Source: RGIG2206 sp045577615 (GTDB taxonomy: Bacteria; Bacillota; Clostridia; Oscillospirales; Acutalibacteraceae). From it: a stretch of 27,850 nucleotides of DNA. Within the stretch, counting starts at the first letter, position 1. Each line of letters opens with the position of its first letter. The DNA is taken from assembly GCA_045577615.1 (NCBI GenBank), contig JAZNIT010000023.1, positions 1 through 27,850 of the forward strand, in the 5' to 3' direction. The notes beneath the pieces were generated by a model. It made no database searches and was not told the DNA's origin. It was given only the letters and a program-made list of their open reading frames with translations. The position numbers and the translations under genes were made by a program. This document shows positions 1-6,336 of the stretch, in pieces.

Positions 1-4
1 GTTA

Positions 5-186
5 GTCGAAACAAACTTGTTTCGACACAAAATCTTTGATTTTGCGGCAAATTTTCTTTGAAAATTTGTCCATATCCATTGCAATGAATGTTGTGCAAAA
101 TTAAATCATAGAATTTAATTTTGCTATATCCGCTTAAAAAGTGGCTTGTCGAAGCGCTTTCAAGCGTTTCGACAAACAACATTCAT
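5..186. repeat. Cluster of tandem and nested perfect palindromes
   Basis: This stretch is almost entirely made of inverted repeats. Positions 5-14 (GTCGAAACAA) pair perfectly with 17-26. A short CAAAATC/GATTTTG stem follows, then CAAATTTTC/GAAAATTTG. A 12-bp perfect stem GCAAAATTAAAT/ATTTAATTTTGC lies near 94-123. A 14-bp stem with one wobble, TTGTCGAAGCGCTT/AAGCGTTTCGACAA, lies near 147-176. The last two stems are enclosed by AATGAATGTTG (about 83-93) and its complement CAACATTCATT (about 177-187), so they can fold as a cruciform-like multi-stem structure. GTCGAAACA recurs in inverted form as TTTCGAC in the last stem. This looks like a palindromic intergenic repeat element (MITE/REP type) cut by the window edge; no coding potential is evident. 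The element's family is not identified. Confidence 0.7.
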
Positions 187-212
187 TATAATCAAAATAA
201 GATAATGAGTCC

Positions 213-246
213 GCAGGCGCCTGAATATGCGGCGCCTGCATTTTTT
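213..246 (+). terminator. Rho-independent terminator upstream of the methyltransferase gene
   Basis: GCAGGCGCC (213-221) pairs perfectly with GGCGCCTGC (231-239) around a 9-nt loop, followed by six Ts (241-246). The 9-bp GC-rich stem plus T-run is a standard intrinsic terminator. It sits only 20 nt before the next start codon. It either ends a gene left of the window or acts as a leader attenuator for the gene at 267; the first reading is simpler. Confidence 0.8.
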
Positions 247-266
247 AAAAGAAAAGGATTTTTACT

Positions 267-1382
267 ATGCAATATCGTCTTGTTGCCCCATGCCTTTTTG
301 GATTAGAGGCATTGGTGGCAGGTGAACTTAAAGCAATGGGTGCATCCGACGTTATGGCCGAAAACGGTCGCGTTTTCTTTTCGGGTGACGAGTCCATTCT
401 TGTAAGAGCCAATATCTGCTCCCGCTATGCCGAAAGAATACTCATTCTGGCAGGGGAGTTTGAAGCCTTGAGCTTTACCCATCTTTTTGACGGGGTCAAG
501 GCAATAAAGTGGGAAAATTATATTGGCAAATCCGATGCAGTGCTTGTCAAGGGCTGGTCGAGAGACAGTCAGTTGCACTCTATTCCCGACTGTCAGTCTA
601 TTATTAAAAAGGCTATCGTCAACCGTCTGTGCGACCACTACCACCTCACTTGGTTGGAGGAAACGGGCGCACCCTGCCGCATCAGCTTTTCCATCTTTAA
701 AAACAAGGTGTGCATAATGCTTGACACCTCAGGTGACGGCTTGCACAAGCGCGGCTACCGTCGCAATGCCAACGACGCACCTCTTAAAGAAACGCTGGCG
801 GCGGCAATGGTATATCTTGCACACATCTATCCCGACTCCACCGTTTACGACCCCATGTGCGGCTCAGGCACCCTTCTTATCGAGGCCGCCCTTATGGCTC
901 GCAATATTGCCCCCGGCTTGCGCCGAGGCTTTGCTGCCGAAAAATTCGGCTTCATTTCTCAAGAGGTATGGCGTCAGGAGCGCGGCCGTGCAATGAGTCA
1001 GATTGTAAGCGACATCCCCTTCAAGGCTGTGGGCAGCGACGTCGACCCCCAAAGCATCGCACTGGCGATGGAAAATGCCAAAAAAGCAGGTGTTGACGGC
1101 TGCATCAGCGTCCATCTTGCCGACGTCAAGGATTTTGCCCCAACCACCGAGCGTGGTGTGGTCATCACCAACCCACCCTACGGTGAGCGGCTTTTGGATA
1201 TCAAATCGGCCGAGGCGCTTTATAAGGTGCTTGGCGGAGTGTGTCCCTCCCGAAAGGGCTACAAGTACAACGTTATCAGCTCGGATGATAATTTCGAGTC
1301 TTGCTTTGGCCGACCTGCCGACAAACGCAGAAAGCTTTATAACGGCAGTATTCGTTGCCAGCTTTATATGTATTTTAGGTGA
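267..1382 (+). CDS. THUMP-domain class I SAM-dependent RNA (guanine-N2) methyltransferase, RlmL/YpsC-like
   Basis: Predicted to methylate guanine in ribosomal RNA in the cytoplasm using S-adenosylmethionine. The protein has 371 residues, close to the usual size of single-domain Firmicute members of COG0116 (YpsC type), rather than the two-domain E. coli RlmL. The N-terminal about 45-155 fits a THUMP RNA-binding domain. The C-terminal Rossmann methyltransferase shows the SAM-binding motif DPMCGSGT at residues 195-202 and the catalytic NPPY motif at 302-305, which is typical of N-methyltransferases acting on exocyclic amines. The start is ATG 267, with AAGGA at 254-258 and an 8-nt spacer. The following lipid kinase gene begins 15 nt after the stop, so the two are probably co-transcribed. 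The exact target base cannot be read from the sequence. Confidence 0.88.
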   Translation: MQYRLVAPCLFGLEALVAGELKAMGASDVMAENGRVFFSGDESILVRANICSRYAERILILAGEFEALSFTHLFDGVKAIKWENYIGKSDAVLVKGWSRDSQLHSIPDCQSIIKKAIVNRLCDHYHLTWLEETGAPCRISFSIFKNKVCIMLDTSGDGLHKRGYRRNANDAPLKETLAAAMVYLAHIYPDSTVYDPMCGSGTLLIEAALMARNIAPGLRRGFAAEKFGFISQEVWRQERGRAMSQIVSDIPFKAVGSDVDPQSIALAMENAKKAGVDGCISVHLADVKDFAPTTERGVVITNPPYGERLLDIKSAEALYKVLGGVCPSRKGYKYNVISSDDNFESCFGRPADKRRKLYNGSIRCQLYMYFR

Positions 1383-1397
1383 AAGGACGTTTAACCT

Positions 1398-2360
1398 ATG
1401 AAGCATATCTTTATCGTTAACAATACCGCAGGCGGCGGTAAATCCACTGTTTCCCTAATTCCTCAGATAGAAGCTTACTTTGCCAACAACGGCGGCCATT
1501 ACGAGATTGTGCCCACCACTTGCAAGGGAGATGCAACCAAAATCGCAGCACGGTATGCATCTACCGGTGAGGCGGTGCGTATATATGCTTGTGGCGGTGA
1601 CGGCACCCTTCACGAGGTAGTCAACGGTGTTGCAGGCTACAAAAATGCCGAGGTGGGCGTATTTCCCTGCGGCACAGGCAACGACTATGTAGCTACCTTT
1701 GGCGACCGCGCCGATTTTATGGATGTTGAGGGTCAGATTAAAGGCAGCTCTATTGAGGTCGACCTTATCTGCACCGACGGTATGTATTCGGTCAATCAAT
1801 GCTCAATGGGCTTTGATGCTGCAGTTGCCGACAATGTAGGCAAGTTCAAGAAAAAGCCTCTTATCAGCGGCAGTATGGCATATATTCTTGCCACACTTTA
1901 CACGCTCATTAACCCTCTGGGCAACGAGCTCACCATCACCGTCGACGATAAAGAAACCTACACAGGCCGCTTCCTTTTTGCCATTTCGGCAAAGGGTAAG
2001 TACCATGGCGGCGGGATGATGTCAGCCCCCGAAGCCAAGCCCGACTCACGGTCGCTTAACTTTGTTATCGTGCGCAGTCTGCCTCGTGCCCGACTGCTCA
2101 GCCTTTTGCCCAAATACATCAAGGGCGAGCATCTTTCACCCAAATACAGCGACATTATCACCAGCACCTATGGCAAAAAGATGAACATTGTGGCCAAAAA
2201 GCCTCTGCCTGTAACCCTTGACGGCGAGATTATCATTACTGAAGAAATGACCTCTGAAATTGTCCAAAAGGGTATGAATTTCATTCTGCCTCGCAAGGTA
2301 GCTGCCAAAAACGAGCAAAAAGATCCTGCCGTAAGGGTTTATGCCGTAAATAAAAAATAA
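1398..2360 (+). CDS. Diacylglycerol kinase-family lipid kinase (YegS/BmrU type)
   Basis: A 320-residue protein of the DAGK catalytic-domain family, which phosphorylates diacylglycerol or related lipids at the membrane inner face using a nucleoside triphosphate. It opens with a nucleotide-loop-like segment (IFIVNNTAGGGKS, residues 4-16). It carries the hallmark GGDGTLHEVVNGVAG, with GGDGT at residues 66-70, and a second conserved loop CGTGND with GTGND at 92-96. The C-terminal half has the beta-sandwich features of the family, including LDGE near the end. It starts 15 nt after the methyltransferase stop, with AAAGGA just upstream. The C-terminal lysine-rich tail after residue 300 is unremarkable. 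The true lipid substrate (diacylglycerol, sphingoid base or undecaprenol) cannot be decided here. Confidence 0.88.
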   Translation: MKHIFIVNNTAGGGKSTVSLIPQIEAYFANNGGHYEIVPTTCKGDATKIAARYASTGEAVRIYACGGDGTLHEVVNGVAGYKNAEVGVFPCGTGNDYVATFGDRADFMDVEGQIKGSSIEVDLICTDGMYSVNQCSMGFDAAVADNVGKFKKKPLISGSMAYILATLYTLINPLGNELTITVDDKETYTGRFLFAISAKGKYHGGGMMSAPEAKPDSRSLNFVIVRSLPRARLLSLLPKYIKGEHLSPKYSDIITSTYGKKMNIVAKKPLPVTLDGEIIITEEMTSEIVQKGMNFILPRKVAAKNEQKDPAVRVYAVNKK

Positions 2361-2377
2361 AAAAATCAAAAAGACTA

Positions 2378-2405
2378 TTGATTTTTTTGAAAAAGAGTAT
2401 ACAAT
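2378..2405 (+). promoter_or_regulatory. Sigma-A-type promoter for groESL
   Basis: TTGATT (2378-2383) and TACAAT (2400-2405) are separated by 16 nt and fit vegetative -35 and -10 boxes. The predicted transcription start falls at about 2411, exactly at the left edge of the CIRCE operator, so HrcA bound there would block initiation. Confidence 0.65.
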
Positions 2406-2410
2406 ATATT

Positions 2411-2437
2411 TTAGCACTCACACAGCGCGAGTGCTAA
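2411..2437. promoter_or_regulatory. CIRCE operator (HrcA binding site)
   Basis: TTAGCACTC (2411-2419), a 9-nt spacer, then GAGTGCTAA (2429-2437) match the CIRCE consensus with no mismatch. In Firmicutes this inverted repeat binds the heat-shock repressor HrcA and controls groESL and dnaK operons. It lies 37 nt before groES and at the predicted transcription start. Confidence 0.97.
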
Positions 2438-2474
2438 TCATAATATTGATAATATTTAAACGGAGGAATATATT

Positions 2475-2759
2475 ATGACTATCAAACCCCTTATTGACCG
2501 TGTTGTTATCAAAATGGTCGAGGCGGAAGAAACCACAAAAAGCGGAATTATTCTTGCTGCAGCCGCACAAGAGAAGCCCCAAATTGCAGAGGTTGTTGCA
2601 GTCGGCCCCGGCGGAATTGTAGACGGCAAAGAGGTTAAGATGTATCTTAACGTAGGCGACAAGGTTATTATGTCTAAATACTCAGGCACCGAAGTCAAGC
2701 TTGACGGTGTTGATTATACCATTTTGCGTCAGTCAGACATCTTGGCTGTTGTTGAGTAA
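2475..2759 (+). CDS. groES: Co-chaperonin GroES (Hsp10)
   Basis: A 94-residue protein, the usual GroES length. It forms the heptameric lid that caps the GroEL folding chamber in the cytoplasm. Visible family features are the N-terminal IKPLIDRVVIK strand, the mobile-loop region EETTKSGIIL (around residues 16-26) ending in the hydrophobic III/IIL tripeptide that contacts GroEL, the roof segment GPGG, and the C-terminal YTILRQSDILAVVE. The start is ATG 2475 with a strong GGAGG at about 2462-2466. It is the first gene of the CIRCE-controlled groES-groEL operon; groEL begins 20 nt after its stop. Confidence 0.98.
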   Translation: MTIKPLIDRVVIKMVEAEETTKSGIILAAAAQEKPQIAEVVAVGPGGIVDGKEVKMYLNVGDKVIMSKYSGTEVKLDGVDYTILRQSDILAVVE

Positions 2760-2779
2760 TTTTAAGGAGTTGTTTTATT

Positions 2780-4420
2780 ATGGCTAAAGATATTATTTAT
2801 GGAGAAGAAGCCCGCAAAGCGTTGCAGGCAGGTGTCGATAAGCTTGCCAATACCGTTAAAGTAACCTTGGGCCCCAAGGGACGCAACGTTGTGCTTGACA
2901 AAAATTTCGGCGCACCCCTCGTAACCAACGACGGTGTTACCATTGCCAAGGACATCGAGCTTTCCGATCCTTTTGAGAATATGGGAGCACAGCTTGTTAA
3001 AGAGGTTGCAACCAAAACCAACGACATCGCAGGTGACGGTACCACCACCGCTACCGTGCTTGCTCAGGCTATCATCCGCGAGGGTATGAAGAATATAGCA
3101 GCAGGCGCCAACCCCATGGTTGTTCGCAAGGGCATCAAAAAGGCTGTCGAGGCCGCTGTTGAAGCCATCGGCAACAATGCAAAGGCTGTTGACGGCTCAA
3201 AGGATATTGCTCGCGTAGCCACCATTTCTGCAGGTGATGAGTTCATCGGTCAACTTATTGCCGACGCTATGGAAAAGGTATCTAACGACGGTGTTATCAC
3301 TGTTGAAGAATCCAAAACTGCCGAAACCTATTCAGAGGTTGTTGAGGGTATGATGTTCGACCGCGGTTACATCACCCCTTATATGAGCACCGATATGGAT
3401 AAGATGGAGGCTGTGCTTGACGATTGCTACATCCTTATCACTGATAAGAAGATCAGCAATATTCAGGATATTTTGCCCGTGCTTGAGCAGCTTGTTCAGG
3501 CAGGCAAAAAGATGCTCATCATTGCCGAGGATGTAGAGGGCGAGGCTCTCACCACCCTTATTCTTAACAAGCTTCGCGGTATGTTCACCGTTGTTGCCGT
3601 CAAGGCACCCGGCTTCGGCGATCGCCGTAAAGAGATGCTTCGCGACATCGCCATTCTTACCGGCGGCGAGGTTATCAGCAGCGAGCTTGGCCTTGAGCTT
3701 AAAGACACTCAGATCTTCCAGCTCGGCCGTGCCCGTCAGGTTAAGGTTACAAAAGAGAACACCATTATCGTTGACGGTGCAGGTGACAGCGTAGCCATTG
3801 CCTCCCGCGTAGCACAAATCAGAGCACAAATCGAAACCACCACTTCCGATTTCGACCGCGAAAAGCTGCAAGAGCGCGTAGCCAAGCTTGCAGGCGGTGT
3901 TGCCGTTATCAAAGCTGGCGCCGCTACCGAGGTTGAAATGAAAGAAAAGAAGCTTCGCATTGAGGACGCACTTGCATCCACCAAGGCCGCAGTTGAAGAG
4001 GGTATCGTCGCAGGCGGCGGTGTAGCCCTTATCAACACTGCAGCAGCCGTTGAGGCTGTCGTTGCCGCTACCGAGGGTGACGAGCGCACAGGTGCTCTTA
4101 TCGTTCTCAAGGCCCTTGAAGAGCCCATGCGTCAGATTGCCGTTAACTCAGGCATCGACGGCGCCGTTATCGTTGACAAAATCAAGACCAGCGGCAAGGT
4201 AAACTATGGCTTCGACGCTTATAAAGAAGAATACACCGATATGATTGAGGCAGGTATCGTTGACCCCGCAAAGGTTACCCGTTCTGCACTTCAGAACGCA
4301 TCCTCTGTTGCATCGGTATTGCTCACTACCGAAGCACTTGTTGCCGAAAACAAAGCCGATAAGGCCGCAGCTGCAGCAGCTGCTGCAGGCGCAGGCGCAA
4401 TGGGCGGCGGAATGTACTAA
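2780..4420 (+). CDS. groEL: Chaperonin GroEL (Hsp60)
   Basis: A 546-residue ATP-dependent chaperonin subunit, full length for the family. It assembles into the double heptameric ring that folds cytoplasmic proteins with GroES. It shows the phosphate-binding segment GPKGRNVVLDK, the ATPase signature GDGTTTATVLA (around residues 86-96), the apical-domain segment KAPGFGDRRKEML, and the family signature AAVEEGIVAGGGVALI near residues 405-420. The C-terminus is an Ala-rich stretch ending GGGMY, a variant of the usual GGM-type tail. The ribosome site is AAGGAG, about 9 nt before ATG 2780. Expression should follow groES from the CIRCE promoter, and a strong terminator follows 10 nt after the stop. 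Nothing suggests recent transfer. Confidence 0.99.
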   Translation: MAKDIIYGEEARKALQAGVDKLANTVKVTLGPKGRNVVLDKNFGAPLVTNDGVTIAKDIELSDPFENMGAQLVKEVATKTNDIAGDGTTTATVLAQAIIREGMKNIAAGANPMVVRKGIKKAVEAAVEAIGNNAKAVDGSKDIARVATISAGDEFIGQLIADAMEKVSNDGVITVEESKTAETYSEVVEGMMFDRGYITPYMSTDMDKMEAVLDDCYILITDKKISNIQDILPVLEQLVQAGKKMLIIAEDVEGEALTTLILNKLRGMFTVVAVKAPGFGDRRKEMLRDIAILTGGEVISSELGLELKDTQIFQLGRARQVKVTKENTIIVDGAGDSVAIASRVAQIRAQIETTTSDFDREKLQERVAKLAGGVAVIKAGAATEVEMKEKKLRIEDALASTKAAVEEGIVAGGGVALINTAAAVEAVVAATEGDERTGALIVLKALEEPMRQIAVNSGIDGAVIVDKIKTSGKVNYGFDAYKEEYTDMIEAGIVDPAKVTRSALQNASSVASVLLTTEALVAENKADKAAAAAAAAGAGAMGGGMY

Positions 4421-4430
4421 TATTCAGACT

Positions 4431-4467
4431 AAAGGTCACGGTAAGTTTTCTCTTACCGTGGCCTTTT
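4431..4467 (+). terminator. Terminator after groEL
   Basis: AAAGGTCACGGTAAG (4431-4445) pairs with CTTACCGTGGCCTTT (4452-4466), 15 bp with a single G-U wobble and a 6-nt loop, ending in a T-run. It is a strong intrinsic terminator. Because both arms carry A/T runs at the base, it could also work in the opposite direction. Confidence 0.92.
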
Positions 4468-4508
4468 GCATATTTGCCCAAATTCAAATAACATTTATCC
4501 TTTTTAGG

Positions 4509-4537
4509 TTGCATTTCAAAACCCGTTGCTATATACT
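4509..4537 (+). promoter_or_regulatory. Promoter for the MFS transporter gene
   Basis: TTGCAT (4509-4514) and TATACT (4532-4537) are spaced by exactly 17 nt, matching a vegetative promoter with five of six consensus positions in the -10 box. It lies after the groEL terminator and about 28 nt before the chosen GTG start at 4566, so the transporter is likely an independent single-gene unit. Confidence 0.65.
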
Positions 4538-4565
4538 GTAAGGGAATTTGGAAAGGTGTGATTTT

Positions 4566-5831
4566 GTGAAGCTAAAAGACATAACTAAACAAAATCAGAA
4601 TTTATACATAGCACAGGCGGCGGTTGAATATCTGCTGTCTATTTTAGTAACCGGCTCATTCCTTGCCACCATCACCTCAAGCATCGGCGTGCCCGACAGC
4701 ATAACGGGCATTATTTCATCAATAATATCCCTTGGCTGCTCATTTCAGCTTTTCTCACTTTTCATTCACGCCAAAAAGTCAAAAGCCTTTGTTATCGTAA
4801 CCAGCGTTATCAACCAAATTCTGTTTTTATCCCTTTATTTGATTCCTATTCTGAATATCAGCCAACAGCTTAAAACCATACTGTTTGTTGTTATAATCGT
4901 TGTGGCATACTTCATTTACAACGTCGGCCATCCCAAAAAGATAAACTGGCTGATGTCCAACGTTGACGAGCATCACCGCGGCATTTTTACCGCCAATAAA
5001 GAGATTGTATCTCTTGTGGCAGGTATGGCGTTTTCATACGGCGCAGGCGCGATATCCGACTATTATGCCGCAAAAGGGGATATCAACACCGCCTTTGTTA
5101 TCTTTGCCGCTTTGTCCTTTGTTTTGATGATTGTCCACACGGTGACAATGCTCCCCATCACAACCGAAAAAGAGGTTTCTGCCCGCAAGATAAACATTGG
5201 CGCAACCCTTAAAGTTCTTTTTAGCAACAAAAACATCGTTAAGGTAGTAATCCTGTTTACTCTTTACTACGTAATCAAGGATATTGCCGCACCCTTCTAC
5301 GGTGTATATCTGATTAAAGACCTTAACTTTAAGCTTACAACCGTAACCGTACTGAGTATGGTGAGCAGCTTAGCCCGCATAGTTGTATCACGCTACTGGG
5401 GTCGCTATGCCGACCGCAAGGGCTTTGCCGCAATGGTTGAAAAGTGCTTCTTGTTTTTGCTGATAGGCTGTGTATTCGTTACCTTCACCAATCCTGCAAC
5501 AGGCCTTGTAATGTACACGGGCTATAGCATCTGCCACGGCATTGCAATGGGGGGTATAAACAGCGCCATCACCAATATGGTGTTCTATTATATTGAGCCT
5601 GAGCGCCGCGCCGACTCCCTTGCCGTCAGTCAGGCAATATCGGGCATCGTGGGCTTTCTCACTACCATTGCCGTCAGCCCCATCATAACCGCTGTTCAAG
5701 GCTCGGGCAACAAGGTGTTTGGAATGACCGTTTACGCACAGCAGATTTTGTCTGCCGTAGCGGCAATTGTAACCGTTATTGCCATACTTTTCGTTCGCTT
5801 TGCCATAATCCGCAAAACCAAAGCAGATTGA
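4566..5831 (+). CDS. Major facilitator superfamily (MFS) transporter, substrate unknown
   Basis: An integral membrane protein of 421 residues with about twelve hydrophobic segments in two blocks of six, separated by a cytoplasmic loop near residues 205-220 (TEKEVSARK). The loop between segments 2 and 3 and the RIVVSRYWGRYADRKG stretch in the second half resemble MFS loop motifs (GxxxDRxG-like). I chose GTG 4566 because AAGGTG (4553-4558) sits 7 nt upstream; the longer TTG start at 4548 has no ribosome site and would add six residues. The gene stands alone, with its own promoter and a repeat element directly behind it. Family members export drugs or move small solutes; nothing in the neighbourhood defines the substrate. 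Its 3' end abuts the inverted repeat at 5833. Confidence 0.85.
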   Translation: MKLKDITKQNQNLYIAQAAVEYLLSILVTGSFLATITSSIGVPDSITGIISSIISLGCSFQLFSLFIHAKKSKAFVIVTSVINQILFLSLYLIPILNISQQLKTILFVVIIVVAYFIYNVGHPKKINWLMSNVDEHHRGIFTANKEIVSLVAGMAFSYGAGAISDYYAAKGDINTAFVIFAALSFVLMIVHTVTMLPITTEKEVSARKINIGATLKVLFSNKNIVKVVILFTLYYVIKDIAAPFYGVYLIKDLNFKLTTVTVLSMVSSLARIVVSRYWGRYADRKGFAAMVEKCFLFLLIGCVFVTFTNPATGLVMYTGYSICHGIAMGGINSAITNMVFYYIEPERRADSLAVSQAISGIVGFLTTIAVSPIITAVQGSGNKVFGMTVYAQQILSAVAAIVTVIAILFVRFAIIRKTKAD

Positions 5832-5832
5832 T

Positions 5833-6143
5833 AAAAAAGCTCCTGATTTAGGGAGTTGTGATTAGGGACGAAATCGGTTTTGGAACCTAATTTTGCCTCA
5901 TCGTTTCGCCTTTGCCCTTGTAATACACAAAGTATTACTGCAGGCTTCAGGCATTACGAATGAAACAAAATTATTTGTTACAAAACTGCAAGCACCTAAA
6001 ACAGATGAATTTTTGATGGAACAAAAGGCAAAACACCGCAGTAACGCTGTCGCGTACTGCGGTGTTTTAACCCATTGGTCTGCAAAAAGTCGCTGTTTTA
6101 GGCGAATTATCCCTAACCACAGCTCCCTTTCAGGAGCTTTTTT
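5833..6143. mobile_element. MITE-like element with long imperfect terminal inverted repeats
   Basis: The left end (5833-5868; AAAAAAGCTCCTGA, then AGGGAGTTGTGATTAGGGA) and right end (6110-6143) are inverted complements over about 34 bp with few differences. Inside are further nested palindromes: GTAATAC/GTATTAC (5920-5938), a GTTTCGCCTTTGCC-type segment near 5903-5918 that is complementary to the GGCAAAAC area at 6028-6034, and a central 14-bp perfect hairpin (6030-6068). No transposase is encoded. A 95-codon open frame across it (5893-6180) is probably a by-product of the repeat. The right-end stem AGCTCC/GGAGCT followed by Ts (6121-6143) can act as a terminator for the MFS gene. I saw no clear target-site duplication. 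This entry accounts for the gene-free stretch 5832-6209. Confidence 0.7.
6030..6068 (+). terminator. Strong hairpin inside the MITE-like element, terminator-like
   Basis: AAAACACCGCAGTA (6030-6043) and TACTGCGGTGTTTT (6055-6068) are perfect complements over 14 bp with an 11-nt loop. With A/T runs on both sides it could terminate transcription in either direction, ending the MFS transcript about 200 nt past its stop. Confidence 0.65.
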
Positions 6144-6209
6144 ACTTTTTAAAAATAATTATTGTACAATGTGCTACTAATTTTTAAAGGTTTTTTATAT
6201 ATTTCACAA

Positions 6210-6238
6210 TTTACTTTTCGCTAATTTTTTGATATAAT
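6210..6238 (+). promoter_or_regulatory. Promoter of the beta-propeller operon
   Basis: TTTACT (6210-6215) and a perfect TATAAT (6233-6238) are spaced by 17 nt. The predicted start of transcription is about 6245, giving an untranslated leader of about 90 nt before ATG 6337. Confidence 0.75.
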
Positions 6239-6242
6239 ATTT

Positions 6243-6256
6243 TTGATTAAAATCAA
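6243..6256. promoter_or_regulatory. Operator-like palindrome at the predicted transcription start
   Basis: TTGATT (6243-6248) and AATCAA (6251-6256) form a perfect inverted repeat with a 2-bp centre, placed 5 nt after the -10 box and across the expected +1. The position suits a repressor site. The sequence is AT-rich and short, so chance is possible. No regulator gene is nearby to match it to. Confidence 0.4.
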
Positions 6257-6336
6257 GTGCTTTTTAGAAAATGGAGGAAATATCCAAATATCCCAAATTT
6301 AAAAGGCATTATAAATAATTTTAAGGAGATATATCT

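Noticed and set aside
187..192. TATAAT as a promoter for the RNA methyltransferase gene
   Set aside because: No acceptable -35 box lies at 15-19 nt, and a strong terminator (213-246) separates it from the start codon.
1..200. A CRISPR array suggested by the spaced palindromes
   Set aside because: The stems differ from each other in sequence and length, spacing is irregular, and no constant repeat or spacer unit exists.
5893..6180. A 95-codon open frame beginning MPHRFAFALVIHKVLL
   Set aside because: It runs through the nested inverted repeats of the MITE-like element, lacks a ribosome site and ends in flanking AT-rich DNA. It is most likely a by-product of the repeat.
6271..6318. A 15-codon upstream open frame (MEEISKYPKFKRHYK) in the leader of propeller paralog 1
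   Set aside because: No ribosome site precedes its ATG and no terminator/antiterminator pair surrounds it. Chance is likely in an AT-rich leader.
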